From the NCBI GenBank assembly GCA_002294045.1, contig DBEP01000009.1:173043-237042 (forward strand): 64,000 bases of DNA, read 5' to 3'. Numbering within the stretch: position 1 is the stretch's first letter; each line of letters begins with the position of its first letter. Shown in pieces: positions 53,920 through 62,296 of the stretch. Made by a program: the position numbers and the translations under genes. The stretch comes from Lachnoclostridium sp. UBA903. GTDB lineage: Bacteria; Bacillota; Clostridia; Lachnospirales; Lachnospiraceae. The notes beneath the pieces are model-generated. The model saw only the letters and a list, made by a program, of their open reading frames with translations. It had not been told where the DNA came from and did not search any database.

Positions 53920-54085
53920 AAAATGTAGATTACAATTCAATCACAACTATTAACCATAGGGAATAATAATTTGCCGTATTGATTGTGTAAATGCCAAAGA
54001 GCCGGCAGTGTAAATCAATCCGGGCACATCGTCAGATATACACGGTTTTGCCTGGAAGACGGCAAGCAGAGGTAGAGAACTAGAA

Positions 54086-55495
54086 ATGAAAAAAATGGCA
54101 CCGATTATCCTGATTGGGTTGATCATCTACATTGTAACAGGGGCTGTTCTGCCATTTATACGTCAGCCTGTAATCAGCGAAGTAACAAAAGAAAGCATTC
54201 AAAAAACTAAATTTGAAGGTGAAGAGGCAACGGCTGAACGGGCTTATATATTGGCGGATAATGGTGAGGCACTGGAAGAAAGAATACGAATGATATCTCA
54301 GGCCAAAGAAAGGATTATTTTATCCACCTTTGAATTTCGCTCTGATGAAAGCGGAAAGGCTGTCTTGTCTGCCCTGCTCATGGCAGCGGAAAGAGGAGTT
54401 AGGGTTCAGCTACTGGTGGATGGAACTGCTGAACTGACGAGGATGAAGGGAAACGAATATTTTTATGCCTTGTCAGATATGGAAAATGCGGAGATTCGTA
54501 TTTATAATCCGGTTTTACTTCTGCGTCCATGGTCAACGATGGGGCGCCTTCATGATAAATACCTGATTGCCGATGATAGGTTGTATATTCTTGGCGGGCG
54601 CAATACATATGATTATTTTCTTGGCAGTCAGGCCGGCTACAAAAATTTTGATTGGGATGTGCTGGTATACAATACAGAAGCCGGACAGGGAGAATCACTG
54701 AAGCAGCTGCTTTCTTATTTTTCAGATATATGGAACCAGACTGAATGTAAAGAATTTTATAATAATAGAAAGATACTGAATAATAACTCGGTAAAACAGG
54801 CTGCACAAGAGTTAAAAAGCATATATAAAAATATGGAAAAGTTACACCCGGATTGGTTTGACATTATCGATTATTATGAGAAAACAGAACCGGTTAACCA
54901 TATTCAGCTGATATCCAATCCCACAGACTGTTATGCAAAAGAGCCTGTTGTATTTTATACGATAACCCGGCTGATGAAAAATGCAGAGGAGGAGGTTGTT
55001 TTTCATACACCCTATATCATCTGTAATGATTGGATGCTGGAAGAATTAGCGGGGATCTGCAGAGCTGTTCCTAAGGTAACGATGCTGACAAATTCGGTTG
55101 CAAATAACGGTAATCCTTTCGGTGCAATGGATTATCGAAGCAATAAAGATAAAATCCTTACTACCGGAATACAAATATTGGAATATGACGGCGGGGTATC
55201 TTATCATGGAAAATGTTTTACAATAGACCAAAATCTGTCGGCTATCGGCTCCTTTAACTGGGATATGAGAAGTACATACATAGATACGGAAATCATGCTG
55301 ATAATTGACAGTGAAGCAATTAATAAGGCTCTGCGGGAAGCGATGGGGGTATATGAAGAAAAGGCATTGCTTGTGGTAAATGAAGAGAATTATATTATCC
55401 CCGCCGGAATGGTTCCGCAGACCCTCAGTACAAAGAAGGAAGTAAGGATAAAGGTGCTGCATATGTTTGGAAAATTATTTCGGTTTTTAATGTAA
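54086..55495 (+). CDS. Phospholipase D-family protein (cardiolipin-synthase-like)
   Basis: A 469-residue protein with an N-terminal membrane helix (MAPIILIGLIIYIVTGAVLP). Two PLD half-sites are complete: HDKYLIADDRLYILGGRNTY and HGKCFTIDQNLSAIGSFNWD, each with HxKxxxxD. The pairing with a phosphatidyl-transferring family (YmdC/ClsC-like) fits phospholipid synthesis or remodelling, but the distance to classical Cls is large and a nuclease or lipase role is not excluded. It begins an operon with the response regulator at 55539, 43 bp downstream, and the kinase, so its product is probably part of an envelope stress response. Confidence 0.85.
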   Translation: MKKMAPIILIGLIIYIVTGAVLPFIRQPVISEVTKESIQKTKFEGEEATAERAYILADNGEALEERIRMISQAKERIILSTFEFRSDESGKAVLSALLMAAERGVRVQLLVDGTAELTRMKGNEYFYALSDMENAEIRIYNPVLLLRPWSTMGRLHDKYLIADDRLYILGGRNTYDYFLGSQAGYKNFDWDVLVYNTEAGQGESLKQLLSYFSDIWNQTECKEFYNNRKILNNNSVKQAAQELKSIYKNMEKLHPDWFDIIDYYEKTEPVNHIQLISNPTDCYAKEPVVFYTITRLMKNAEEEVVFHTPYIICNDWMLEELAGICRAVPKVTMLTNSVANNGNPFGAMDYRSNKDKILTTGIQILEYDGGVSYHGKCFTIDQNLSAIGSFNWDMRSTYIDTEIMLIIDSEAINKALREAMGVYEEKALLVVNEENYIIPAGMVPQTLSTKKEVRIKVLHMFGKLFRFLM

Positions 55496-55538
55496 ACAAG
55501 ATATGATATAATTATTTACTAAAAAAGGTGGTTAAATT

Positions 55539-56213
55539 ATGTTTAGAATACTGATTGCAGAAGATGATGGGGAGCTTAGGCATTTGTTCAGCCGTGTTCT
55601 GAGCAGAAACGGTTATGAGCCTTTGGAGGCGGCTGACGGTGCGCAGGCTCTGGATATTCTTGATCATGAAACCGTTGATTTAATAATTTCTGATATTATG
55701 ATGCCGAAAGTGGACGGATTTGAGCTGACAGCTTCGCTCCGGGAAGCCGGATATACACTTCCGATATTAATGATAACAGCTGCGGATTCTTTTAATGATA
55801 TTAAAAAAGGTTTTTCATCCGGTACCGACGATTATATGGTAAAACCGGTCAATGTAGAGGAAATGGTTATCAGAGTAGGTGCTTTGCTGCGCCGTGCCCA
55901 GATGATAAATGACAGAAAGCAAATCATCGGAGGGACCGTTTTGGATTATGATGCCATGACGGTAAGCTTTGATGCCGGGAGCCTTACACTTCCCCAGAAG
56001 GAATTTCAGCTTTTATATAAACTGCTCTCTGATCCCGGGCATATTTTTACCCGGCAGCAGCTAATGGATGATATATGGGGGATTGATACCGATACCGATC
56101 CGCATTCGGTGGAAGTCCATATCGGCCGGCTTCGGGATAAGCTGCGGGACAATCAGGATTTTGAAATCGTGACCATGCGCGGCGTCGGATATAAGGCGGT
56201 GAAGCGCAAATGA
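55539..56213 (+). CDS. Two-component response regulator, OmpR family
   Basis: A 224-residue regulator. The receiver domain has the acidic pocket EDD at residues 8-10, the phospho-acceptor Asp52 in LIISDIMMPKVDG and Lys in MVKPV. The C-terminal winged helix has GSLTLPQKEFQLLYKLLSDP and DPHSVEVHIGRLRDKLRDN. It overlaps the kinase by 4 bp. Three 11-bp-spaced TTGA boxes are found upstream of the PLD gene and again at the DegV promoter, so these are its likely targets (inference from spacing and neighbourhood). Confidence 0.95.
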   Translation: MFRILIAEDDGELRHLFSRVLSRNGYEPLEAADGAQALDILDHETVDLIISDIMMPKVDGFELTASLREAGYTLPILMITAADSFNDIKKGFSSGTDDYMVKPVNVEEMVIRVGALLRRAQMINDRKQIIGGTVLDYDAMTVSFDAGSLTLPQKEFQLLYKLLSDPGHIFTRQQLMDDIWGIDTDTDPHSVEVHIGRLRDKLRDNQDFEIVTMRGVGYKAVKRK

Positions 56214-57256
56214 AGAAAAGACCTTTAAAATCCATGAGGCTGTACTTTTCAATTATGGTCGTTTCTGTTGTTATATTAACCATTGTTCTTGCAGGCCTGA
56301 TAACTTTTTTCTTAGATTGGATGAATGTAACATGGCTGAGCAATCTGAATCTGATGCTGCAGATAGCCTTATACTGTACCTTTTTAGGAATCCTGATTGC
56401 CGCTATATTTAATAAAAGCATTATTACTCCTATCAAGAAGCTGAGTAATGCATCCTGTGAGGTTGCCAAAGGTGATTTTACAGTTAACCCTGTTTGCAAA
56501 TCAAACCTGAATGAGATGAAAGAGTTGTTTGAGAATTTCAGAATTATGGTTGCTGAACTGGGGGCTACGGAGACTCTCCGCAACGACTTTGTAATGAATG
56601 TTTCCCATGAGATTAAAACACCAATCAATGCAATTGAGGGCTATGCCACTCTGCTGCAGGACAAAAATCAAACGGAAGCGGAAAAAGATGAATATATATC
56701 AAAAATCATCTATAATACAAAACGGCTGTCCAGCCTGGTGGGAAACATTCTGATGCTTTCCAAAGTGGAGAGCCAGAATATTCCTTTAAAGAAAACCCTG
56801 TATGCACTTGATGAGCAAATCAGACAAGCTATTGTCTCACTGGAATCGAAATGGCTGGATAAAGAGATTGAATTTGATGTGGAGCTTGACAGTGTCAAAT
56901 ACACAGGGGTGGAAACGCTGATGTATCATGTATGGTCCAACCTGCTTGACAATGCAATTAAATTCACACCCAGACAGGGGCTTATTTCAATTCAATTAAA
57001 AAACGGCGGCGGCCAGGCAGTCTGTTCCATTTCGGATACCGGTCCGGGTATGCCAGAAGAAACTAAAGCACATATATTTGATAAATTCTATCAGGGTGAT
57101 ACCTCTCACCAGTCCGAAGGGAATGGGCTTGGTCTGGCACTGGTAAAGCAGATTGTGGACATCGGTAAGGGAACCATAGAAGTGAGCAGTACGGTCGGGA
57201 AAGGCTCAATATTTACAATCACTCTGCCGAATCCCGCATCAAATAACATTTTATAA
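56210..57256 (+). CDS. Sensor histidine kinase
   Basis: A 348-residue kinase with two N-terminal helices (YFSIMVVSVVILTIVLAGLI and LMLQIALYCTFLGILIAAIF) separated by a very short loop, so it likely senses within or near the membrane. HAMP (KLSNASCEVAKGDFTVN), phospho-His in HEIKTPINAIEGYATLL, then NLLDNAIKFTP, ISDTGPGMPEE and GNGLGLALVKQIV. Intramembrane sensing kinases often respond to cell-wall antibiotics. It pairs with the regulator at 55539. A terminator follows 3 bp after the stop. Confidence 0.94.
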   Translation: MKKRPLKSMRLYFSIMVVSVVILTIVLAGLITFFLDWMNVTWLSNLNLMLQIALYCTFLGILIAAIFNKSIITPIKKLSNASCEVAKGDFTVNPVCKSNLNEMKELFENFRIMVAELGATETLRNDFVMNVSHEIKTPINAIEGYATLLQDKNQTEAEKDEYISKIIYNTKRLSSLVGNILMLSKVESQNIPLKKTLYALDEQIRQAIVSLESKWLDKEIEFDVELDSVKYTGVETLMYHVWSNLLDNAIKFTPRQGLISIQLKNGGGQAVCSISDTGPGMPEETKAHIFDKFYQGDTSHQSEGNGLGLALVKQIVDIGKGTIEVSSTVGKGSIFTITLPNPASNNIL

Positions 57257-57259
57257 TGA

Positions 57260-57306
57260 AACCTCAGCAAAGCTTAACAAAAGTTGAAGCCGTGTTGAGG
57301 TTTTGT
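57260..57306 (+). terminator. Terminator of the PLD/two-component operon
   Basis: AACCTCA (57260-57266) pairs with TGAGGTT (57296-57302), with an inner stem AGCTTAAC/GTTGAAGC, followed by TTGTT. Two TTGA boxes 11 bp apart (57284 and 57295) lie within it, which may be coincidence. Confidence 0.55.
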
Positions 57307-57365
57307 TAATGAAGGATGTAAAAGAAGAAATTAATAAAAGAAATTAACAGTGTATATGATATCTG

Positions 57366-57416
57366 TTGAGCTTCAGTTGAAATAAATTTGATATTAATTA
57401 TATGGATATGTATAAT
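57366..57416 (+). promoter_or_regulatory. DegV promoter with three 11-bp-phased TTGA boxes
   Basis: TTGA occurs at 57366, 57377 and 57388, exactly 11 bp apart. The last one is also the first part of a -35 TTGATA (57388-57393), followed by a 17-bp spacer and TATAAT (57411-57416), a near-perfect sigma-A promoter. A regulator bound on the first two boxes would touch the -35, typical of OmpR-family activation or repression. Confidence 0.65.
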
Positions 57417-57487
57417 GCGTTGATGGAGAAAATACCGTTTTCAACCTCCAATCGCGGATGAAGCAGAATAGATAAGGAGAACCATAT

Positions 57488-58330
57488 ATGAATATCAAAA
57501 TTACATCCGACAGTACTTGCGATTTGTCAGCAGAAATACTTGAGTTATATAACATCAGCCTGCTTCCGTTGCACATAGAAAAAGGTGGGAACATGTTTCA
57601 GGATGGTGTTGATATTTATCCTGAAGATATTTTTTATCACGTAAGTAACGGAGGAGCGATTTGCACCACTTCGGCGGTTAATCCGCTTGAATACAAATCT
57701 TTTTTTGAGCAATTTGTAAATAAGTATGACGCGGTAATCCATATCAATATCGGCAGCGGGTTCTCAAGCTGTTACCAGAATGCCTGCATAGCGGCACAAG
57801 AGTTTGGAAATATTTTTGTTGTAGACTCTATGAATCTGTCAGCCGGCCAGGGGCATGTGGTCGTCGAAGCGGCGATAAAAGCGGCCGAAGGCTATCCTGC
57901 GGACCGTATAATGGAAGAGCTGGCTTACATAATTCCGAAGATCCGCGCAAGCTTTCTGCTGGATCGCCTGGATTATATGGTAAAAGGCGGCCGGTGCTCG
58001 GCCGTTATGGCATTGGGGGCCAACTTATTGAAGCTTAAACCCTGCATTGAAGTGGAAAACGGGAAAATGCGGGTAGGGAAAAAATACCGCGGTACACTAA
58101 AAAAGTGCCTGATGCAATATATTGATGATAAACTGGAGAATGCAAATAAAATTGCATCCCAAAGGGTTTTTATTACGCATACGGCCATAAGTCCGGAAAT
58201 AGCAGATGCCGTTAAAGCTGCCGTCGGCCGGAAGGCAATTTTTGAGAAAATATATGAAACAAATGCAGGGTGTACGGTTTCATGCCATTGCGGCCAGAAT
58301 ACATTAGGTGTCTTGTTCATTGAAAAATAA
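57488..58330 (+). CDS. DegV family fatty-acid-binding protein (FakB-like)
   Basis: A 280-residue protein. The N-terminal half starts with ITSDSTCDLSAEILELYNIS, and INIGSGFSSCYQNACIAAQE lies in the fatty-acid-binding cleft. The C-terminal half has FLLDRLDYMVKGGRCSAVMA, LLKLKPCIEVENGKMRVGKK and THTAISPEIADAV. DegV proteins present a fatty acid to the kinase FakA for incorporation into phospholipids. That supports a membrane-lipid theme with the PLD and phosphatidyltransferase genes nearby. No fakA is in the window. GATAAGGAG precedes the ATG. The promoter carries TTGA boxes shared with the adjacent two-component operon. Confidence 0.92.
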   Translation: MNIKITSDSTCDLSAEILELYNISLLPLHIEKGGNMFQDGVDIYPEDIFYHVSNGGAICTTSAVNPLEYKSFFEQFVNKYDAVIHINIGSGFSSCYQNACIAAQEFGNIFVVDSMNLSAGQGHVVVEAAIKAAEGYPADRIMEELAYIIPKIRASFLLDRLDYMVKGGRCSAVMALGANLLKLKPCIEVENGKMRVGKKYRGTLKKCLMQYIDDKLENANKIASQRVFITHTAISPEIADAVKAAVGRKAIFEKIYETNAGCTVSCHCGQNTLGVLFIEK

Positions 58331-58451
58331 TAAGTCAGAAAGATAAGTGAAACGGTTAAGGGATTTTATATATTATTAATTATTGAACAGTGTAATCAGC
58401 AAATTAAGGAGAACCTGAATACAAAGAAAATAAATTCAAATCGGATAATTT

Positions 58452-58713
58452 ATGATATAATGAAAGCGGAGTGAGTTTATGCAAGCTTGCTTGCAATAAG
58501 CGAGCGGAGAAACAAGATCATGAACATGCCTTTTGTTCATGATATAATGAAAATGGAATGAGGAATCGGCAAGCTTGCTTGCGGATTCCGATTGGAGCAA
58601 CAAGATCATGAACACGTTTTTTGTTCATGATATAATGAAACCGGAGAGAGAAAATTGCAAGCTCGCTGGTAATTTCCGGCCGGAGCAACAAGACTATGAA
58701 CACACCTTTTGTT
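58452..58713 (+). repeat. Three tandem 87-88 bp palindromic units, second repeat family
   Basis: Units start at 58452, 58539 and 58627. Each starts with ATGATATAATGAAA, carries a stem around GCAAGCTTGC or GCAAGCTCGC, then CGGAG or TGGAGCAACAAGATC and ATCATGAACA...TGTTCATGAT, which can form a second hairpin across the unit boundary. The stem arms differ between units but still pair: TTAT/ATAA, GGAATC/GATTCC, AAATT/AATTT. A single copy lies at 16931-17034. The 58331-58451 and 58714-58782 flanks hold no gene. Confidence 0.8.
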
Positions 58714-58782
58714 AGGTAATTTTAGAAATTTCTTAAGAGAAAAATCAGGGGAGAACAAAAAAGAGGGCAGAAAGGATCAAAG

Positions 58783-59361
58783 ATGAAAATCAACAGAAAA
58801 GAGCTTTTATCTATACCCAATTGCATGGGATATTTCAGGATTTTGCTAATACCGTTGTTTTGTATCATTTATATAAGAGCCGATTCCATAATAGACTATT
58901 ATGCGGCCGCGGGAATTGTAATAATCTCAGCGGTAACAGATTTACTGGATGGTAAAATAGCCAGAAAATTTAATATGATAACGGAATTCGGAAAAGTTAT
59001 AGACCCTGTGGCAGATAAGCTGACTCATGGTGCTATAGCCTTATGTCTTATATTGCGGTATCGCTATATGAAATATCTGGTTCTCGTTATGCTGCTGAAA
59101 GAGGCATTTATGGTAATTATGGGAGTGATAAATTTAAAGCATGGGAGAAGGCTGGATGGAGCAAAGATGTATGGGAAAGTCTGCACAACCACTTTGTTTA
59201 TCGTATTGGCCGCATTGGTTCTGTTTCCTGAAATACCGGAAATTACAGCTAATGTTTTGATAGTCTTTGAAATCATAATGATGCTGGTTACATGGGCCTT
59301 GTATATTCCGGTATTTCATAGGATGAAGCAGACTTGGGAGAAGCCGGTAAAGGAACAATAA
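58783..59361 (+). CDS. pgsA: CDP-alcohol phosphatidyltransferase, probably phosphatidylglycerophosphate synthase
   Basis: A 192-residue membrane enzyme with about five or six helices. The family motif D-G-x2-A-R-x8-G-x3-D-x3-D is intact in LLDGKIARKFNMITEFGKVI followed by DPVADK. The N-terminal IPNCMGYFRILLIPLFCIIY is characteristic. It joins CDP-diacylglycerol to glycerol-3-phosphate or a related alcohol. The subfamily (PgsA or another) is inferred; its position near the PLD-family and DegV genes fits phospholipid metabolism. AAAGGA lies before the ATG. A convergent gene ends 13 bp away. Confidence 0.85.
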   Translation: MKINRKELLSIPNCMGYFRILLIPLFCIIYIRADSIIDYYAAAGIVIISAVTDLLDGKIARKFNMITEFGKVIDPVADKLTHGAIALCLILRYRYMKYLVLVMLLKEAFMVIMGVINLKHGRRLDGAKMYGKVCTTTLFIVLAALVLFPEIPEITANVLIVFEIIMMLVTWALYIPVFHRMKQTWEKPVKEQ

Positions 59362-59373
59362 AAATTCCAGGCC

Positions 59374-60702
59374 TTAGGGCAAAAGCCTTTGTAAACCAAG
59401 TTCTTCTCCAAATACGGGCAGTCGTTCGTTTTGTGAATTATTCTTAATGAAGCCAATCCGGATTGTGCTGCCGGCATTTATATTCATCAAAGACAAGGGG
59501 ATACCTGCTTCAATCACAGCATTTAGCCTTACGAACTGAGAAGAGTCTAAGGTGGCAACCGGTGTCCATGACCAGCCGCTTCCGTTATGCTTATATAATA
59601 TATTGTTTTCTATCATATAATCGGAGCCGTTTACTTCCCAGCCATATGCATTATACCCGGTGGAGCTATCGTTATCCGTATCGATATAAAAATTTGAAGT
59701 TACGTTTAAGTCGCTTCCTTCTATCAGAAGATATAACCTGGCCGCATCATTTGTCACCTTTAGGGTATGCAGCGTTGCTGCGCCTGTCGCAAGGGAAGGC
59801 AATAAAGCCCAGTCGGCCCCATTCCCATCAACGGTAATTTCAGGATATGTGGATGTTCCCACTGCGTTTACGGCACTGCACATTTCAGCAAAATACGCAG
59901 GCAAAGTATTCCACGGGTTTCCGTCTCCCTCCATGGAATCGTCAGTGCAGTAAAACCAGCCGTAATTCCGTGCTACTGCCTGATTTAAAGCATCCAGCAT
60001 TTGTGCTGAAGTGGATGCCGAATGCGGCAGGAAATAAAAACGGTCATAGGAATAGTTGGCTTGCCATGACTGGAAAGGCCATGAGGGAATCCGGCTGTAC
60101 TCTGTTTCAAAAGTACATATAACGTCAGTGAGCCGGTTGCCATTGTATTCAACATAAGTTTCGCTGGTATTTCCGCCGGGATTTCCCACCACCAGGTCAT
60201 TGGCGTCTTTCTCCTTAACATAGGTATAAAGATTCCGGTAGAAGGCTTCCTGACCACCGTTCCAGGGATACATTTGGTCATAGAATACACCGTCTATTTG
60301 TGACACGCCGCCGTTTACATACCATGAGTACCAGTCATCCACATCCTGCTTTACGGTCGCAATCGGGAGGAAGGTCTGGGTAGGATAATCAAATGTATTG
60401 ACATATGCAAGGATTTTACCCCCGGCACTGCGGAAAGCAACGATCCGGCTTAACAGCACACTGTCTGTTTGTGTTCCGGGACCGCTGTTAACATTGATGA
60501 TAGCATAGATTTTACCGGGATATAGGCCAGCCTGTGTTGTCATGGTCGACCAGTAATCCGCATTAGTACCGAAATAAGCGGGTACGATTATCTTCATGTC
60601 CGGTGACGCAGCATAAACCGGTACCTTGTTAAGCCGCAAGCTGACCAATGCCGCAAGCAGCATTACAAAAACTATTAAAACTGATAAAAACTTTTTCCTC
60701 AT
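59374..60702 (-). CDS. Secreted spherulin-4-like protein with C-terminal CBM9/DOMON-like domain
   Basis: A 442-residue secreted protein. Signal peptide: MRKKFLSVLIVFVMLLAALV, cleaved near VYA-AS at about residue 32. Residues of about 35-280 match the spherulation-specific family 4 (IIVPAYFGTNADYWSTMTTQ, IIAIINVNSGP-type core and YDQMYPWNGGQEAFYRNLYT), a TIM-barrel-like fold related to glycoside hydrolases that may act on polysaccharide. Residues of about 285-440 are a beta-sandwich (TVDGNGADWALLP, FYIDTDNDSSTGYNAYGWEV) like CBM9/DOMON carbohydrate-binding domains. The enzyme activity is not established. The ribosome-binding site AAAGGAATG lies before the ATG. Confidence 0.8.
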   Translation of the reverse strand: MRKKFLSVLIVFVMLLAALVSLRLNKVPVYAASPDMKIIVPAYFGTNADYWSTMTTQAGLYPGKIYAIINVNSGPGTQTDSVLLSRIVAFRSAGGKILAYVNTFDYPTQTFLPIATVKQDVDDWYSWYVNGGVSQIDGVFYDQMYPWNGGQEAFYRNLYTYVKEKDANDLVVGNPGGNTSETYVEYNGNRLTDVICTFETEYSRIPSWPFQSWQANYSYDRFYFLPHSASTSAQMLDALNQAVARNYGWFYCTDDSMEGDGNPWNTLPAYFAEMCSAVNAVGTSTYPEITVDGNGADWALLPSLATGAATLHTLKVTNDAARLYLLIEGSDLNVTSNFYIDTDNDSSTGYNAYGWEVNGSDYMIENNILYKHNGSGWSWTPVATLDSSQFVRLNAVIEAGIPLSLMNINAGSTIRIGFIKNNSQNERLPVFGEELGLQRLLP

Positions 60703-60729
60703 AATTAACTCACATTCCTTTCGCTTTGT

Positions 60730-60759
60730 TCAGGTACAAACCGCAATAAATGTACCTGA
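60730..60759. promoter_or_regulatory. Perfect inverted repeat upstream of the spherulin-like gene
   Basis: TCAGGTACA (60730-60738) and TGTACCTGA (60751-60759) are 9-bp perfect arms with a 12-bp spacer, about 30 bp upstream of the start codon. It may be an operator or a leader hairpin that controls secretion of the enzyme. Confidence 0.5.
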
Positions 60760-60994
60760 TTGTCAATGCAACATTATTTATATACACAGGATGCTATTTA
60801 TAACAGAGTCGGTCACGTTAATGGAAATGGATATCTGTCTCCTTTCAAATAATATAAGTAAGGACTCGGAGCTAATTAGTTCATGAGATATCCTATGTAT
60901 GTAAAATGTTACCGGATTTTGTCATATAAAGCAACATCAAAATTTTACTTTTCAGTTCTTGTTTTTACCATTTTTTTAAAATACCAAATAAAAT

Positions 60995-61015
60995 AACCCG
61001 GTCTTTTACCGGGTT
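60995..61015 (-). terminator. Hairpin with T-rich tail on the minus strand
   Basis: AACCCGGT pairs with ACCGGGTT around CTTTT. On the minus strand it is followed by ATTTTATTT. No minus-strand gene lies directly upstream, so its role is unclear. The rest of 60760-61126 shows no gene. Confidence 0.4.
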
Positions 61016-61126
61016 GTACAAAAAAATCTGTTATGGATAATCTGTTATGGAGAAACGGTTTTTCTGCTTTTTAAAGAAGAACTTTACTCTGTGGGGGGCA
61101 GTAACGGCAGTATGGCAGCCCACTAG

Positions 61127-61284
61127 AGTGTGTTTGAAAAATGCCTGTGCCGGGCTGGATGCTCCAATTTGTGGGAGATAAGGAGCATTTTGGGAGCGTA
61201 GTGGTGCTACTCCCCCAAAATTGCGATGCAGTATCCCGCAAAGTGAAGCGTTCAGAACGGTGCAATGATTTTTCAAACACACTC
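61127..61284 (-). mobile_element. MITE-like palindromic element, copy 4
   Basis: A 158-bp element with ends GAGTGTGTTTGAAAAATG and TTTTTCAAACACACTC, in which the outer 17 bp are perfectly inverted. It is flanked by TA on both sides (61125-61126 and 61285-61286). It is the best-preserved copy and ends 31 bp before the PHP gene. Confidence 0.8.
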
Positions 61285-61315
61285 TAGGACATGAATCGAA
61301 AAGAGAGGATACAAC

Positions 61316-62170
61316 ATGAATTATATCGACCTGCACGTCCATTCCAATATTTCCGACGGAACACTGTCACCCTCTGAAGTTGTCAGCCTTGCGGCTAGGA
61401 GCCATATTGCCGCAATCGCCCTGACGGATCATGATACCTTGGACGGAATTCCGGAAGCACAGGCTGCTTCTCTTTTCCAAGGGCAGCAGGGGCACCCCGT
61501 TCGGGTTATCCCCGGAACGGAAATCTCGGTCTCATACAGAAAAAAAGATATTCATATATTAGGATTATTTGTGGACACGGATAATGCCGCCCTTTATCAG
61601 GCTCTTAATAAAGCCCGGCTGAAAAGGGAGGAAAGAAACGAGAAAATGACTGGGAATTTAAGGTCTGCCGGTATCGATATTACCGTGGAGAAATTAAAGG
61701 AAGAAGAAGGGGAGGCTGTTTTAACCCGTGCACATTTTGCTAAATTTATGGTAAAGTACGGTTATTGCAGAACGATTCCCGACGCTTTTGCCAGATACTT
61801 AAATAACGATTCCCCTTATTATGTACCCAGGGAATATTTATCGCCTGAAAAAGCAATTACTTTAATTCATGAAGCCGGAGGACTTTCCGTCCTGGCTCAT
61901 CCCCTGCTCTATAAATTTACCCTTGAAGAAGTGGAACAAATGGTTGCCTTTCTCGCCGGGCTTGGTATAGACGGCATTGAAGCAATTTATTCTTCCAATA
62001 CCGGCTTTGACGAAGGCCGTATGCGCCATTTGGCAAACAAATATAATCTGGCCATCAGCGGCGGTTCCGACTTTCACGGAGCCAATAAACCGGATTTAAA
62101 TCTCGGAACAGGCCGGGGCAATTTAAAGATTCCCTATTCCATATTGGAAAAGCTGGAAGAACGTATATAA
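61316..62170 (+). CDS. PHP-domain phosphoesterase
   Basis: A 284-residue metal-dependent phosphoesterase. The PHP metal ligands are in HVHSNISDGTLSPSEVV, TDHDTLDGIPEA, the H of RAHFAKFMVKYG, and LAHPLLYKF and SGGSDFHGANKPD near the C-terminus. Members with this order and length act on 3',5'-nucleoside bisphosphates or RNA 5' ends (YciV/RNase AM-like). It follows the TA-flanked repeat, which contributes its leader. GAGAGGA precedes the ATG. A small perfect hairpin (GAGTCCGGC, 62171-62179, with GCCGGACTC, 62182-62190) begins directly after the stop. Confidence 0.87.
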   Translation: MNYIDLHVHSNISDGTLSPSEVVSLAARSHIAAIALTDHDTLDGIPEAQAASLFQGQQGHPVRVIPGTEISVSYRKKDIHILGLFVDTDNAALYQALNKARLKREERNEKMTGNLRSAGIDITVEKLKEEEGEAVLTRAHFAKFMVKYGYCRTIPDAFARYLNNDSPYYVPREYLSPEKAITLIHEAGGLSVLAHPLLYKFTLEEVEQMVAFLAGLGIDGIEAIYSSNTGFDEGRMRHLANKYNLAISGGSDFHGANKPDLNLGTGRGNLKIPYSILEKLEERI

Positions 62171-62226
62171 GAGTCCGGCTTGCCGGACTCTGGCGCTGAC
62201 GCACTGTGAGCAATTTCCTATAAGAT

Positions 62227-62287
62227 AAAAAAACCTGTCCCAAAACATGCCCCAATGACCTGACAAGGCTGTTTGTTTTGGTACAGG
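62227..62287 (-). terminator. Intrinsic terminator of the tgt-yajC operon
   Basis: On the minus strand CCTGTACCAAAAC (62287-62275) pairs with GTTTTGGGACAGG (62246-62234) with one mismatch, followed by TTTTTTT (62233-62227). It ends the minus-strand tgt-yajC transcript just after yajC. Confidence 0.7.
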
Positions 62288-62296
62288 CTGATTATT

